Positions 1-7,354 are shown, counted from the first letter of the stretch. The stretch: 28,760 bases of DNA from an uncultured Collinsella sp. (GCA_900541145.1 UQIH01000025.1:1-28760); one strand, 5' to 3'. Notes: generated by a model not told the origin, from the sequence alone. A program made the numbers and translations.

Positions 1-4
1 CAAA

Positions 5-55
5 GGAAAGCACTTAATGTGCTTTCCGTCTTGCGCAGGACTGTAGAGCAGGAAA
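5..55 (+). ncRNA. 51-nt hairpin element, copy A
   Basis: A 9-bp perfect stem (5-13 with 19-27) closes a 5-nt TTAAT loop and is followed by a fixed 28-nt tail ending in AGAGCAGGAAA. A second copy lies at 4755-4805 on the minus strand, also 51 nt long. The copies differ at eight positions. Six of these form three compensated base pairs in the stem, so the fold appears to be conserved. Whether it acts as RNA (small RNA, terminator, leader) or as a DNA hairpin recognised by a mobile-element enzyme cannot be told from two copies. Confidence 0.55.
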
Positions 56-192
56 GTTCATATGCGCCGCCCGGCTCCCGCGGCTCTCAGGGGCATCTCT
101 CATGCAAAAACTGTCGTGGGGTAAAGTCCGAGGTCAATGGCGTTTTATACCGAGAAATTCAAAAAAAGTTGAAAATTCATTACAAATTTGCG

Positions 193-221
193 TTGACTTT
201 AGGTAACTAAAGTTTCATACT
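193..221 (+). promoter_or_regulatory. candidate promoter for the cstA leader
   Basis: TTGACT at 193-198 and CATACT at 216-221 are separated by 17 nt, a good sigma-70-type arrangement in an AT-rich stretch. Transcription from here would produce a leader of about 235 nt before cstA, including the 301-422 structured region. The rest of 56-300 shows no convincing gene; a 63-codon reading frame at 19-210 has no ribosome binding site and overlaps the hairpin element. Confidence 0.4.
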
Positions 222-300
222 CCTTTTCAACCACTGGGGGATGTGAACACGCACGGATCGTTCGCATCATGATTGAAGAGGATTTCTTAGACATGTTCAC

Positions 301-388
301 GCATCAGCTAAACATTATCAGCGTAGTAATTATCTGATGCGGGTTAGCACATACAGCTAGCCCGTACGATAACGGGCGGCTGATGAAG
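301..388 (+). promoter_or_regulatory. structured cstA leader with alternative pairings
   Basis: GCATCAG at 301-307 can pair perfectly with CTGATGC at 334-340. The overlapping CATCAGC (302-308) can instead pair with GCTGATG (379-385), so the two folds exclude each other. A further stem GCCCGT/ACGGGC lies at 360-377 and can be extended by AGC (355-357) with GCT (379-381). The region directly precedes a strong terminator hairpin and ends about 75 nt before the cstA start. This resembles a cis-regulatory switch, but no known riboswitch class is recognised. Confidence 0.35.
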
Positions 389-427
389 ATGAGGGCCGTC
401 GAGCGCAACCGACGGCCCTCATTTTTT
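389..427 (+). terminator. intrinsic terminator or attenuator upstream of cstA
   Basis: A 13-bp perfect stem (389-401 with 410-422) with an 8-nt loop is followed directly by a T-run. No gene ends upstream within the window, so its placement between the candidate promoter at 193-221 and cstA suggests attenuation of cstA. Termination of a transcript entering from outside the window is the alternative. Confidence 0.7.
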
Positions 428-462
428 ATGTCTAGGAAGTTCTTTTTAGAGGAGGAAATGTA

Positions 463-2352
463 ATGAACGGAGTTTTGCTCATGGTTGTGGCCGCGGCGGT
501 GCTCGCCTGCGGCTATCTGGGCTACGGCCGCTGGCTGGCCAACAAGTGGGGCGTTGACAAAGAGGCCCTCACGCCGGCCAAGCGCATGAAGGACGGCAAG
601 AGCTTCTCGCCCGTCTCCGCCTTCACCGCGTTCTCGCACCAGTTCAGCTCGATCTGCGGTGCTGGCCCTGTCACGGGTACGATCGTCGCCATGGCCTTTG
701 GCTGGCTGCCCGTCGTGCTCTGGGTCCTCGTCGGCGGCATCTTCTTTGGTGCCGTCCACGACTTTGGTGCCCTGTACGCTTCGATGAAGAACAACGGCAA
801 GTCGCTCGCTCAGCTCATCGAGAAGTACATCGGCAAGACCGGCCGTCGCCTGTTCCTGCTGTTCTGCTGGCTGTTCTGCATCATCGTCATCGCCGCCTTC
901 ACCGACATGGTCTGCAAGACGTTCATGTTCACCCCGGCCGTTGACGCTTCTGGTGCTGCTACCGGTGCCATCGACTTCACCAAGTCCTATGCCGCCGGCT
1001 GCGCTGGTACCATCTCCATCCTGTTCACCTTCGTCGCTATCGCCTTTGGTTGGGCCCAGAAGAAGTTCAACCTCACCGGTGCTGCCGAGTTCGTCACCGG
1101 CGTGGTCCTCATGGTTCTCATGTTCGCCGTCGGTATGCAGTTCCCGGTCTACCTGGATAAGTTCCAGTGGTTCGCCGTCGTCATGGTCTACCTGGTCTTC
1201 GCTGGCGCTATGCCCATCCAGATGCTCAAGACCCCGCGTGACTACCTCACTTCCATCATGATGATCGTCATGATCGTCTGCGCTGTCCTCGGCATCGTCG
1301 TCCTGGGCGTCAACGGTCAGGCCACTATCACCGCTCCGGTCTTCACCGGCTTCTCCACTGCCTCCGGCATGATGTTCCCGGTCCTGTTCGTCTCCGTCGC
1401 TTGCGGTGCTCTCTCCGGTTTCCACAGCCTCGTTTCTTCCGGCACCTCTTCTAAGCAGGTCGAGAAGGAGCAGGACGCCGTCAAGGTCGGTTACGGCGCC
1501 ATGATCGTCGAGTCCTTCGTCGGCATCCTTGCCATCATCGTCGCCGGCATCATGTTCTCCGACATGAACACCGCCGGTACCGGCGCCCTCAACGCCGGTG
1601 TCGCTTCCACCCCGTTCCAGATCTTCGCCGCTGGCATCTCCCGCGGTATGCAGGCCTTCGGTGTTGACGGCACGCTCGCAACCGTCTTCATGACCATGAA
1701 CGTTTCCGCTCTGGCCCTGACCTCGCTCGATGCCGTCGCCCGCATCGCTCGCACCTCGTTCTCCGAGTTCTTTGCCCAGACCAACGACGCCCTGGCCATC
1801 GAGTCCAAGGCCGGCTACATGAAGGTCCTCGGCAACCCCTGGTTCGCCACGGTCGTTACCCTGCTTCCCGGTCTCGCCCTCGCTTTTGGTGGCTATGCCA
1901 ACATCTGGCCGCTCTTTGGTGCTTCCAACCAGCTGCTCGGCGGTATGACCATGATCACCCTCGCCGTGTTCTGCAAGTGCACCGGCCGCAAGGGCTGGAT
2001 GCTCTACGTGCCCGTCGCCTTCCTGCTCTGCTGCACCTTCACCTCGCTGGTCCAGAGCGCCATGGGCTGCATGACCGCCGTCCAGGCCTACGGCTTCTTC
2101 GGTACCATCCCGGCTACCGCCACCACGGCTGCTGTCTCCGTCGCCGCTACCAAGGGCCTGCAGCTCGTCTTCGCCGTCCTGCTGATGGTCCTGGGCCTCA
2201 TCGTTGCCGTCAACTGCCTCAAGGAGTTCTTCGGCAAGGAGGCCGGTTCCATGCCCGACGAGGAGCCCGAGTGGTCCGAGATGGGCAAGGCCGAGTATGG
2301 CCGCACTGCTGCTGCCGAGGCTCCCACCGACGCCGAGGCTGCCAAGGCCTAG
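463..2352 (+). CDS. cstA: CstA-family carbon starvation protein / pyruvate transporter
   Basis: This is a 629-residue polytopic membrane protein of the CstA/BtsT family, whose characterised enterobacterial members import pyruvate and probably peptides under carbon limitation. The conserved N-terminal core with SSICGAGPVTGT and FFGAVHDFGALYASMK is plain, and many hydrophobic helices follow up to about residue 590, before a charged, Ala/Glu-rich cytoplasmic tail. It is somewhat shorter than E. coli CstA (about 700). The ATG start at 463 has a strong ribosome binding site, GAGGAGG, at 449-455. The gene is monocistronic, flanked by hairpin terminators at 389-427 and 2391-2430. The long leader suggests control by transcription attenuation. 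Family assignment is secure; the substrate is inferred. Confidence 0.95.
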   Translation: MNGVLLMVVAAAVLACGYLGYGRWLANKWGVDKEALTPAKRMKDGKSFSPVSAFTAFSHQFSSICGAGPVTGTIVAMAFGWLPVVLWVLVGGIFFGAVHDFGALYASMKNNGKSLAQLIEKYIGKTGRRLFLLFCWLFCIIVIAAFTDMVCKTFMFTPAVDASGAATGAIDFTKSYAAGCAGTISILFTFVAIAFGWAQKKFNLTGAAEFVTGVVLMVLMFAVGMQFPVYLDKFQWFAVVMVYLVFAGAMPIQMLKTPRDYLTSIMMIVMIVCAVLGIVVLGVNGQATITAPVFTGFSTASGMMFPVLFVSVACGALSGFHSLVSSGTSSKQVEKEQDAVKVGYGAMIVESFVGILAIIVAGIMFSDMNTAGTGALNAGVASTPFQIFAAGISRGMQAFGVDGTLATVFMTMNVSALALTSLDAVARIARTSFSEFFAQTNDALAIESKAGYMKVLGNPWFATVVTLLPGLALAFGGYANIWPLFGASNQLLGGMTMITLAVFCKCTGRKGWMLYVPVAFLLCCTFTSLVQSAMGCMTAVQAYGFFGTIPATATTAAVSVAATKGLQLVFAVLLMVLGLIVAVNCLKEFFGKEAGSMPDEEPEWSEMGKAEYGRTAAAEAPTDAEAAKA

Positions 2353-2390
2353 TCAGCTTGATAGGCTAACCGTTCCATCCATATGACTCG

Positions 2391-2430
2391 GAAAGACCGG
2401 GTCCGCGACTTCGCGGGCTCGGTCTTTTTT
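2391..2430 (+). terminator. intrinsic terminator of cstA
   Basis: AAAGACCG (2392-2399) pairs with CGGTCTTT (2420-2427), with a GC-rich inner stem capped by a TTCG-like loop, and a T-run ends the structure 40-75 nt after the cstA stop. Confidence 0.85.
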
Positions 2431-2509
2431 CATGCAAAAGCGGGTGGCGCTCGAGTGTTCTCGCAGATGTTTTGCGTGGATAAGGGCGCGCGTTGTACCA
2501 TATAGACGT

Positions 2510-2523
2510 ATATGTGTACATAT
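2510..2523 (+). promoter_or_regulatory. palindrome just before the JetD-like gene
   Basis: ATATGT-GT-ACATAT is a perfect 6+6 palindrome immediately ahead of the ribosome binding site (AAAGGGG, 2525-2531). A TATAGA at 2501-2506 could be a -10 box, which would put the palindrome near the transcription start, as for an operator. No -35 box is clear. Confidence 0.25.
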
Positions 2524-2535
2524 GAAAGGGGCCCC

Positions 2536-4716
2536 GTGGCCAAGACGGTATATTCCGATAATCAAAACAATGTCGATGCTTTGGCTGAGCGTCTGAGCAG
2601 CCAGACGTCGCTTTCTGCCGAGCGTGCCAAGCTGGTTGCCTACGACCTGCTCTGCCGCAAGGCGCTCAAGATTAAGTCGAGTGCGCTGGCGCAGATTTTC
2701 CGCTCCGTCGATAAGGAATGTGACACCAAGGCGATGCGCGATGAGCTTATCGCGGCAAATATCGTGACCAAGATCGAGGGTAGCGGCATTAACGGGCGTC
2801 CGGCGTTCTATACCATCAATGCCGAGATCCGCGATGCCCAGGAGCAGCCTGCCGAGTCCGTCGAGGATTTTGTCGTCGAGGATTCCGCTGACGTGCCTGC
2901 TGTGGAAGAAGCTGCTCCGCGTGAGCATGTCGATACCGATGAGTTGCTCGATGAGAACGTCGTGCGTGCCTTTACGGCCAAGGCAGGACGCGGCGGTTTT
3001 GGCGGGGGTGGCAAGCGCGATGCGCAGCGCCGCGCCCAGCAGGAGCGCTTCCGTCGCGCCGTTGCTCAAAAGGGTGAGACGGATGCTGAGGCCGTCGAGG
3101 AAAAGCCCGTCGGGATGCAGGAGCCGACTCGCACTCAAGAACATGCTGAGATCCAGGAGCCCAAGCGTCGCCGCGGTGCCCACTTTAAGGCCGAGCAGCG
3201 AGGTATTGCATGCGAGGTCCAGGATTCCGTCGAGGCTGCTGACGCGTCCGATGAACCGGTCAAGAAGGCTCCGGGTTCATGCCGTCCCGGACGTGGTTTT
3301 GCGGGGCGCGCGTATCCCGTAAGGCATCAGGAGAAGAGCGAGCAAGCTTCGACCACTCAGGACGAGAAGGCCGAGAAGGCCGTTGAGCCGGCGGCTCGCG
3401 AACAGAAGCCTGCTGAGCCGCAGCTTGAGGTTGATGCCGAGGCCAAGGGCCAGCAGCCTACTGATGAGCAGGCGGAGCGGGGCACGTCGAGCAAGCCTCG
3501 CCGCCGTCGCCATCGTGGGGGCCGCAGTTCCCATGCCGAGACTGCAGCCGAGAAGACCACGCCGCAGGACGAGGATGCGAAGGTCGAGGTTTCTTCGGGG
3601 CAGCCTAAGCGCCAGCCGGCGAAGGAGAGCAAGTCCGATCGTCCGCAGAAGCAGGCGCCTATGCCGAAGCGCGAGCGCAATTCCCAAGGCGATTCTAAGC
3701 GCAAGTCTCAGAAGAAGCCGGAGTCTGCCGCAGCAGATACTGCTGCCCAGCAGCCCAAGTCGGCAGTCCACGGCGAGGTCTCGGCGTTTGCCCTTGCCCG
3801 CGTTTTAGGCAGGCAGCTGCTCAAAGTTGTCCCTACGCCTACGGCGCTCTCTAAGATCAAGGAGCAGCAGACACAGATCGTAAAGGTCGAGGGCAAGGAC
3901 GGCAAAAAGGCTCCGCAGCGCACTCAGCACAACGAGATGTCCAACCGCAAGATTGCCGAGGAAATCGCAATCATCCAGGCTTGGATCGAGCAGAACCGAG
4001 GTGCCGATACGCCGGTTGCCTCGCGCCGCCAGCGTGCCTACCAGATCTTCAACGACGAAAAAGCCTTCGACGGCAAGCATGGTGAGCGTCTGATCAGGCG
4101 CATGACCGAAAAGGGCATCAGCATGCAGGCGATCAAGGTTGCCCCCAATCGCCCCGTGCACTTTACGGGCTTCTTTACGCTGGGTGCCGACAGGCCGTTC
4201 ATTATGGTCGAGAACCTGGATACCTATGACGAGATCGTCAAGCTCCTGCGCGGACGCAAACATGCCAAGCTCTTTGGTACCAAGGTGGGCGGCGTGATTT
4301 TTGGCGGCGGCTGCAAGGCGAGCGTCTCGCACGCACTGGATGATTATCTGGCCGAGATTGGCTATCGCTTTAACTACGTCTACTACGTGGGCGATATCGA
4401 TCGCGAGGGCGCGCGCATTGTCGAGCAGGCTCGCAATGCCAATGTGGTCGAGATCCGTCTGCATGCCGGTATGTATCGCGCCATGCTCGCCGAGCACAAG
4501 CGCCGCGTGAAGGCCGGCGGTGAGTGCGAGCCCGCGGCTGCCAACCAGGGCGTGCCGCAGAATCTGGCGGCGACGATTAAGGATCTGCCCATGGTTACGC
4601 GCGTGCAGTTCCGCAACGTGCTGCGCGAGGGTGGGCGTATTCCGCAGGAGATCCTGATGACCGCCGACTATCGGGATGGCGACTCGGGAAGCTTCGATCG
4701 CATGCTCAACAACTAG
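2536..4716 (+). CDS. JetD-like Toprim-domain protein with long charged linker
   Basis: A 726-residue protein in three parts. Residues 1-95 form a compact, probably helical or winged-helix-like domain. Residues about 100-410 are low-complexity, rich in Glu, Lys, Arg, Gln and Ala, and include a basic RRRRHRGGR patch. The C-terminal part (about 450-726) resembles the JetD C-terminal (DUF2220/TopoVI-A Toprim) domain, with Glu in VENLDTYDE (E559) and an Asp pair in YVGDIDREG (D620, D622) as expected for Toprim metal binding. The GTG start at 2536 is chosen because AAAGGGG precedes it; an ATG at 2512 has no ribosome binding site. JetA, JetB and JetC neighbours are absent. A role as a metal-dependent DNA or RNA nuclease is inferred from Toprim chemistry only; the cellular role is unknown. 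Confidence 0.7.
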   Translation: MAKTVYSDNQNNVDALAERLSSQTSLSAERAKLVAYDLLCRKALKIKSSALAQIFRSVDKECDTKAMRDELIAANIVTKIEGSGINGRPAFYTINAEIRDAQEQPAESVEDFVVEDSADVPAVEEAAPREHVDTDELLDENVVRAFTAKAGRGGFGGGGKRDAQRRAQQERFRRAVAQKGETDAEAVEEKPVGMQEPTRTQEHAEIQEPKRRRGAHFKAEQRGIACEVQDSVEAADASDEPVKKAPGSCRPGRGFAGRAYPVRHQEKSEQASTTQDEKAEKAVEPAAREQKPAEPQLEVDAEAKGQQPTDEQAERGTSSKPRRRRHRGGRSSHAETAAEKTTPQDEDAKVEVSSGQPKRQPAKESKSDRPQKQAPMPKRERNSQGDSKRKSQKKPESAAADTAAQQPKSAVHGEVSAFALARVLGRQLLKVVPTPTALSKIKEQQTQIVKVEGKDGKKAPQRTQHNEMSNRKIAEEIAIIQAWIEQNRGADTPVASRRQRAYQIFNDEKAFDGKHGERLIRRMTEKGISMQAIKVAPNRPVHFTGFFTLGADRPFIMVENLDTYDEIVKLLRGRKHAKLFGTKVGGVIFGGGCKASVSHALDDYLAEIGYRFNYVYYVGDIDREGARIVEQARNANVVEIRLHAGMYRAMLAEHKRRVKAGGECEPAAANQGVPQNLAATIKDLPMVTRVQFRNVLREGGRIPQEILMTADYRDGDSGSFDRMLNN

Positions 4717-4725
4717 GGCGTTCGG

Positions 4726-4858
4726 CCCCGGGAGAGCGGGGACACCGGCTTAGGTTTCCTGCTCTACAGTCCTGCTCACGACGGAGGCCACATTAAGTGG
4801 CCTCCTGTTCGTGCGGAACTCGCGATAAACCTAAGCCGGTGTCCCCGCTCTCCCGGGG
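4726..4858. repeat. 32-bp perfect inverted repeat around hairpin element copy B
   Basis: The arm at 4726-4757 (starts CCCCGGGAGAGCGGGGACAC) is the exact reverse complement of 4827-4858. The 69-nt centre holds the 51-nt element copy B, whose last three bases run into the left arm. It begins 9 nt after the stop of the JetD-like gene, so it could also end that transcript, although no T-run follows. The shape, an insertable hairpin with a cargo, suggests a small non-autonomous mobile or REPIN-like element. Confidence 0.8.
4755..4805 (-). ncRNA. 51-nt hairpin element, copy B
   Basis: Read on the minus strand, this is the same length as copy A (5-55) and identical at 43 of 51 positions, including the TTAAT loop and the tail GCAGGACTGTAGAGCAGG. 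Its stem replaces A-T, A-T and G-C pairs of copy A by G-C, G-C and C-G pairs, so pairing is kept while the sequence changes. Confidence 0.55.
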
Positions 4859-4983
4859 CATGTGGTTACCTGGTTGTTGCATGCGGCTCGCTTTTCGAAA
4901 CGGGGCTGATATTTTCTTGATGTTAGGCGCTCTTGGTCCTAATGGGCTTGGGGCGCCTTCGCGTTTCCTCAGCTCCGCACCCT

Positions 4984-5011
4984 TGCGGGTTCGAATCCCT
5001 CCGCTTGCCCA
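4984..5011 (+). pseudogene. tRNA 3'-end remnant (T-arm and acceptor-like end)
   Basis: GGGTTCGAATCCCTCCG at 4987-5003 is a typical tRNA T-arm and is identical to the T-arm of the neighbouring tRNA-Gln, but on the opposite strand. CTTGCCC at 5004-5010 resembles an acceptor 3' strand, yet only an imperfect partner (GGGCTTG, 4944-4950) lies upstream, and no anticodon arm can be built. It is probably a tRNA fragment and not a working gene. The rest of 4859-5010 shows nothing else recognisable. Confidence 0.35.
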
Positions 5012-5049
5012 CAAGAAAGCGCCCTGGGCCGTTATGGGCTCAGGGCGCT
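5011..5049 (-). terminator. terminator of tRNA-Gln
   Basis: AGCGCCCTG (5018-5026) pairs with CAGGGCGCT (5041-5049), and four more inner pairs extend the stem. On the minus strand it is followed by TTCTTG, 13 nt after the tRNA 3' end. Confidence 0.65.
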
Positions 5050-5061
5050 CAATTGTAAGGG

Positions 5062-5133
5062 CTGGGACGGAGGGATTCGAACCCCCAACAGCCGGCACCA
5101 AAAACCGGAGTTCTACCGTTGAACTACGTCCCA
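5062..5133 (-). tRNA. tRNA-Gln (anticodon UUG)
   Basis: On the minus strand the acceptor TGGGACG pairs with CGTCCCA. The D-arm is GTTC/GAAC. The anticodon stem CCGGT/GCCGG holds the loop TTTTGGT with anticodon TTG at positions 34-36, which reads CAA (Gln). The T-loop is TTCGAAT and the discriminator base is G, usual for tRNA-Gln. CCA is not encoded. Length is 72 nt. The gene lies 38 nt after the stop of the peptidoglycan-binding protein gene on the same strand. Confidence 0.93.
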
Positions 5134-5171
5134 ATGTGTGGTGTTGCCCAAAAGCAACTCGTTTAGTTTAC

Positions 5172-6077
5172 CTAATCTGCGAGGGCATCGCAAACGCCAT
5201 CGAGAAGGCGGACGGCGAGGGTCTGCGCGTCGCTTGCGGTAAAGGTGCCGTTGTAACGCGTCATGCCGGTGAGCTCGATGCGAATTCGTGCCGGCTTTTG
5301 CTGTGCGGCGACATTGGCGGTGCGGATGCGCTGGGCCAGGTTGTGACACTCGGCGAGGGCGATTGTGGCGCGCGGGGCGGCGTCTGCGGGCAATTCGTCG
5401 CTTGCAATTTCGAGCACCAGGTCGACATCGGTCGGGACCTTGGAGTCACAGAGCATCATGCCGCTGTTGTCGGTTGTCGCCGTGGCGATGTTCCACATGC
5501 GCGACGCAACGCTACGCGCAATGGGGTCCTCGCCGATAACGGCAATCTGGAAGCGCTCGAGCACGTTGGCGGCGCGAGCGAAACCGATGCGAGACTCGGC
5601 CTCGGTGACCGAGGGCTTGCCCTCCCACACATGGTGCAGGCGGTTGATGTAGGCGTAGGTGTCCTGGAAGGCCATACCGTCGGCAAACAGGCCGACATTT
5701 TCCTGGAACTGCTGCAGGGCGGCCTCGGTATGCGGGCCAAAGTAGCCGTCGTCTTCGCCACAGGCAAAGCCCAAAACGTTGAGAGCGCGCTGCAGGGCCT
5801 GCACATCGGCGCCATGGAAATTGGGCATGCGCAGATAGAGGGTGCGGTCGCCCAGCTTATACGAAGCGTCTACAAGGGCGCTCCAACAGGGGATATCGAC
5901 GGCATGACCGGCAGCAAGGCCGCTGTCGAGCCTGAAGGTGCTGACGGCCTGCTCAGTGGTGGCTCCAAAGTACTTGTCGGTGACTTCGGCGGCATCAATC
6001 GTGTAGCCGAGCTGCAGGAGACGAGACTGCACGTCCTCGACGGCTGCTCCTTGCATGCCCGTTGTAATAGGTTCCAT
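5172..6077 (-). CDS. cytoplasmic double peptidoglycan-binding (PG_binding_1) protein, CwlM-like?
   Basis: A 301-residue protein. Two PG_binding_1 repeats are visible: about residues 5-65 (VEDVQSRLLQLGY, KYFGATTEQAVSTF) and 83-140 (VQALQRALNVLGF, GYFGPHTEAALQQF). The C-terminal half (about 160-300) is not recognised with confidence. Segments such as VDLVLEIASDE and AECHNLAQRIRTAN are reminiscent of an amidase_3 fold, but the zinc-ligand pattern is not evident. There is no signal peptide or membrane segment, so it should be cytoplasmic despite its wall-type domains. That layout recalls mycobacterial CwlM, a cytoplasmic amidase-like regulator of MurA. The ATG start at 6077 has AAAGGGG upstream. 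Repeat assignment is firm; the CwlM parallel is a hypothesis. Confidence 0.75.
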   Translation of the reverse strand: MEPITTGMQGAAVEDVQSRLLQLGYTIDAAEVTDKYFGATTEQAVSTFRLDSGLAAGHAVDIPCWSALVDASYKLGDRTLYLRMPNFHGADVQALQRALNVLGFACGEDDGYFGPHTEAALQQFQENVGLFADGMAFQDTYAYINRLHHVWEGKPSVTEAESRIGFARAANVLERFQIAVIGEDPIARSVASRMWNIATATTDNSGMMLCDSKVPTDVDLVLEIASDELPADAAPRATIALAECHNLAQRIRTANVAAQQKPARIRIELTGMTRYNGTFTASDAQTLAVRLLDGVCDALAD

Positions 6078-6215
6078 GAACGAACCCCTTTCGGCGTACC
6101 ATTCGTACTATTTGAGCGTCTGTCGGATAGACAACGCAAAGGGATGCATAAACATGCACTCAACAGTGTAGCAAGTTGTGCCTAAATACGCTGCTGACAG
6201 GTTTTATAACCCCCG

Positions 6216-7241
6216 TTAGTTAAGGCGCTCCACAAAGAAATCTGCCATGGAGAGGAACAGCTCGCGTGCGTGCGGATCAAGCTCAACGTTCTCGATGGCC
6301 GCTTTGGCCTTAGCGGTCAGGTCGAGCGCGTAAGTGTGGGCGTAATCGATGGAGCCGGTCTCTTGGAAGATCTCCACGGCGCGTGCGAGCTGCGCGGGAT
6401 CATCGGTGCCCGAGGAAAGAATCGCCTCGACCTCGTCGTGGTGGCGCTCATCAGAGAGGGCATGTACGGCGACAAGCGTGCGCTTGCCCTCGGTGATGTC
6501 GGTGCGGAAGTCCTTGTTGGCGACTTCCTTAGTGCCGACAAGGTTGAGCAGGTCGTCCTGAATCTGAAAGGCGAGGCCCGTGTGCAGGCCAAAGGCGCGC
6601 AGCGCTTCGATTTGCTCATCGCTGCCGCCGCCGATAATGGCTCCGGCGGCAAGCGGCGTGGCTCCGCTGTAAAACGCGGTCTTGTGCGTCGCCATGTCCA
6701 GGTAGTCATCAACCGAGATATCAAAGCGCCCGTCACGGACCCAACCCAGGTCGAGCGCTTGACCCTCGATGGTGCGGACGATCATCTCGGTAAGCTCGTG
6801 GAGCACGCGCAGCTTCACGTCGGACTCCAGCGTGGGGTCGTCGAGAACCGTCTTGGTGACCATGGTGAGCGCCAGGTCGCCGCAATTGATGGCAAGGCCC
6901 GTGCCCTCGGTAAGGTGCATGCAGGGCTTGCCTCGACGAAGCTGTCCGTTGTCGGCGATGTCGTCGTGGATCAGCGCGCCCGACTGGAAATGCTCGATGG
7001 CTGCCGCGGCGCTGCGGGCGCTCTCAAAGCTACCGCCCACTGCGGTTGCGGCGAGCATACAGATAAGCGGGCGGTGGCGCTTGCCGGCGTTGGCCGTAAA
7101 AGCCGAGAGCGGCGCATACAGGTAGCGCTCGATATCGGCAGAGGTCGCCTGTCCGTCAAAGAACGTGGCCAGATAGTCGTTAATCTGGTCAAAGTGCTGG
7201 GCTAAAAAGCTGGTAAACGGACTGGACACGGGTTCTCGCAT
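6216..7241 (-). CDS. polyprenyl (prenyl) diphosphate synthase
   Basis: A 341-residue trans-isoprenyl diphosphate synthase, which condenses isopentenyl diphosphate with allylic diphosphates to make quinone side-chain or lipid-carrier precursors. The first Asp-rich motif is intact (D93-D94-I-A-D97 in ALIHDDIADNGQLRRGKP). The second region reads QDDLLN (D229, D230, N233), with Asn in place of the usual last Asp. GKRT and KTAFYSG segments also fit. I take the ATG at 7241 (MREPVSS) as the start; an upstream in-frame ATG at 7280 has no ribosome binding site, and the one used (AGAAAGA) is weak. The product chain length cannot be read from sequence by eye. Confidence 0.9.
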   Translation of the reverse strand: MREPVSSPFTSFLAQHFDQINDYLATFFDGQATSADIERYLYAPLSAFTANAGKRHRPLICMLAATAVGGSFESARSAAAAIEHFQSGALIHDDIADNGQLRRGKPCMHLTEGTGLAINCGDLALTMVTKTVLDDPTLESDVKLRVLHELTEMIVRTIEGQALDLGWVRDGRFDISVDDYLDMATHKTAFYSGATPLAAGAIIGGGSDEQIEALRAFGLHTGLAFQIQDDLLNLVGTKEVANKDFRTDITEGKRTLVAVHALSDERHHDEVEAILSSGTDDPAQLARAVEIFQETGSIDYAHTYALDLTAKAKAAIENVELDPHARELFLSMADFFVERLN

Positions 7242-7354
7242 TCTTTCTGAGGTTGCGTTGATGCAATATGCAGACAACATATTGCCACATTAGGGCGTTT
7301 GGCGCGGCAGTTTTGGCGATTTGGGACAACGGGCGTGCGTTTGATGGAGCGCGC

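Noticed and set aside
19..210. 63-codon reading frame on the plus strand
   Set aside because: No ribosome binding site, low-information sequence, and it overlaps the 51-nt hairpin element.
304..1425. 373-codon frame antisense to cstA
   Set aside because: It is rich in Asp, Glu, Gly and His, as expected from the complement of a GC-rich membrane-protein gene, and has no recognisable domain.
2536..4716. Complete Wadjet defence system
   Set aside because: Only a JetD-like C-terminal domain is seen; the neighbours are cstA and tRNA-Gln, with no JetA, JetB or JetC.
4860..5011. tmRNA or complete tRNA-Ser/Leu on the plus strand
   Set aside because: Only a T-arm and a possible acceptor end are present; no matching 5' acceptor, anticodon arm or tag reading frame can be found.
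4797..6185. 462-codon plus-strand frame across tRNA-Gln and the peptidoglycan-binding gene
   Set aside because: It runs antisense to a tRNA and to a gene with two clear PG_binding_1 repeats; its translation shows no domain.
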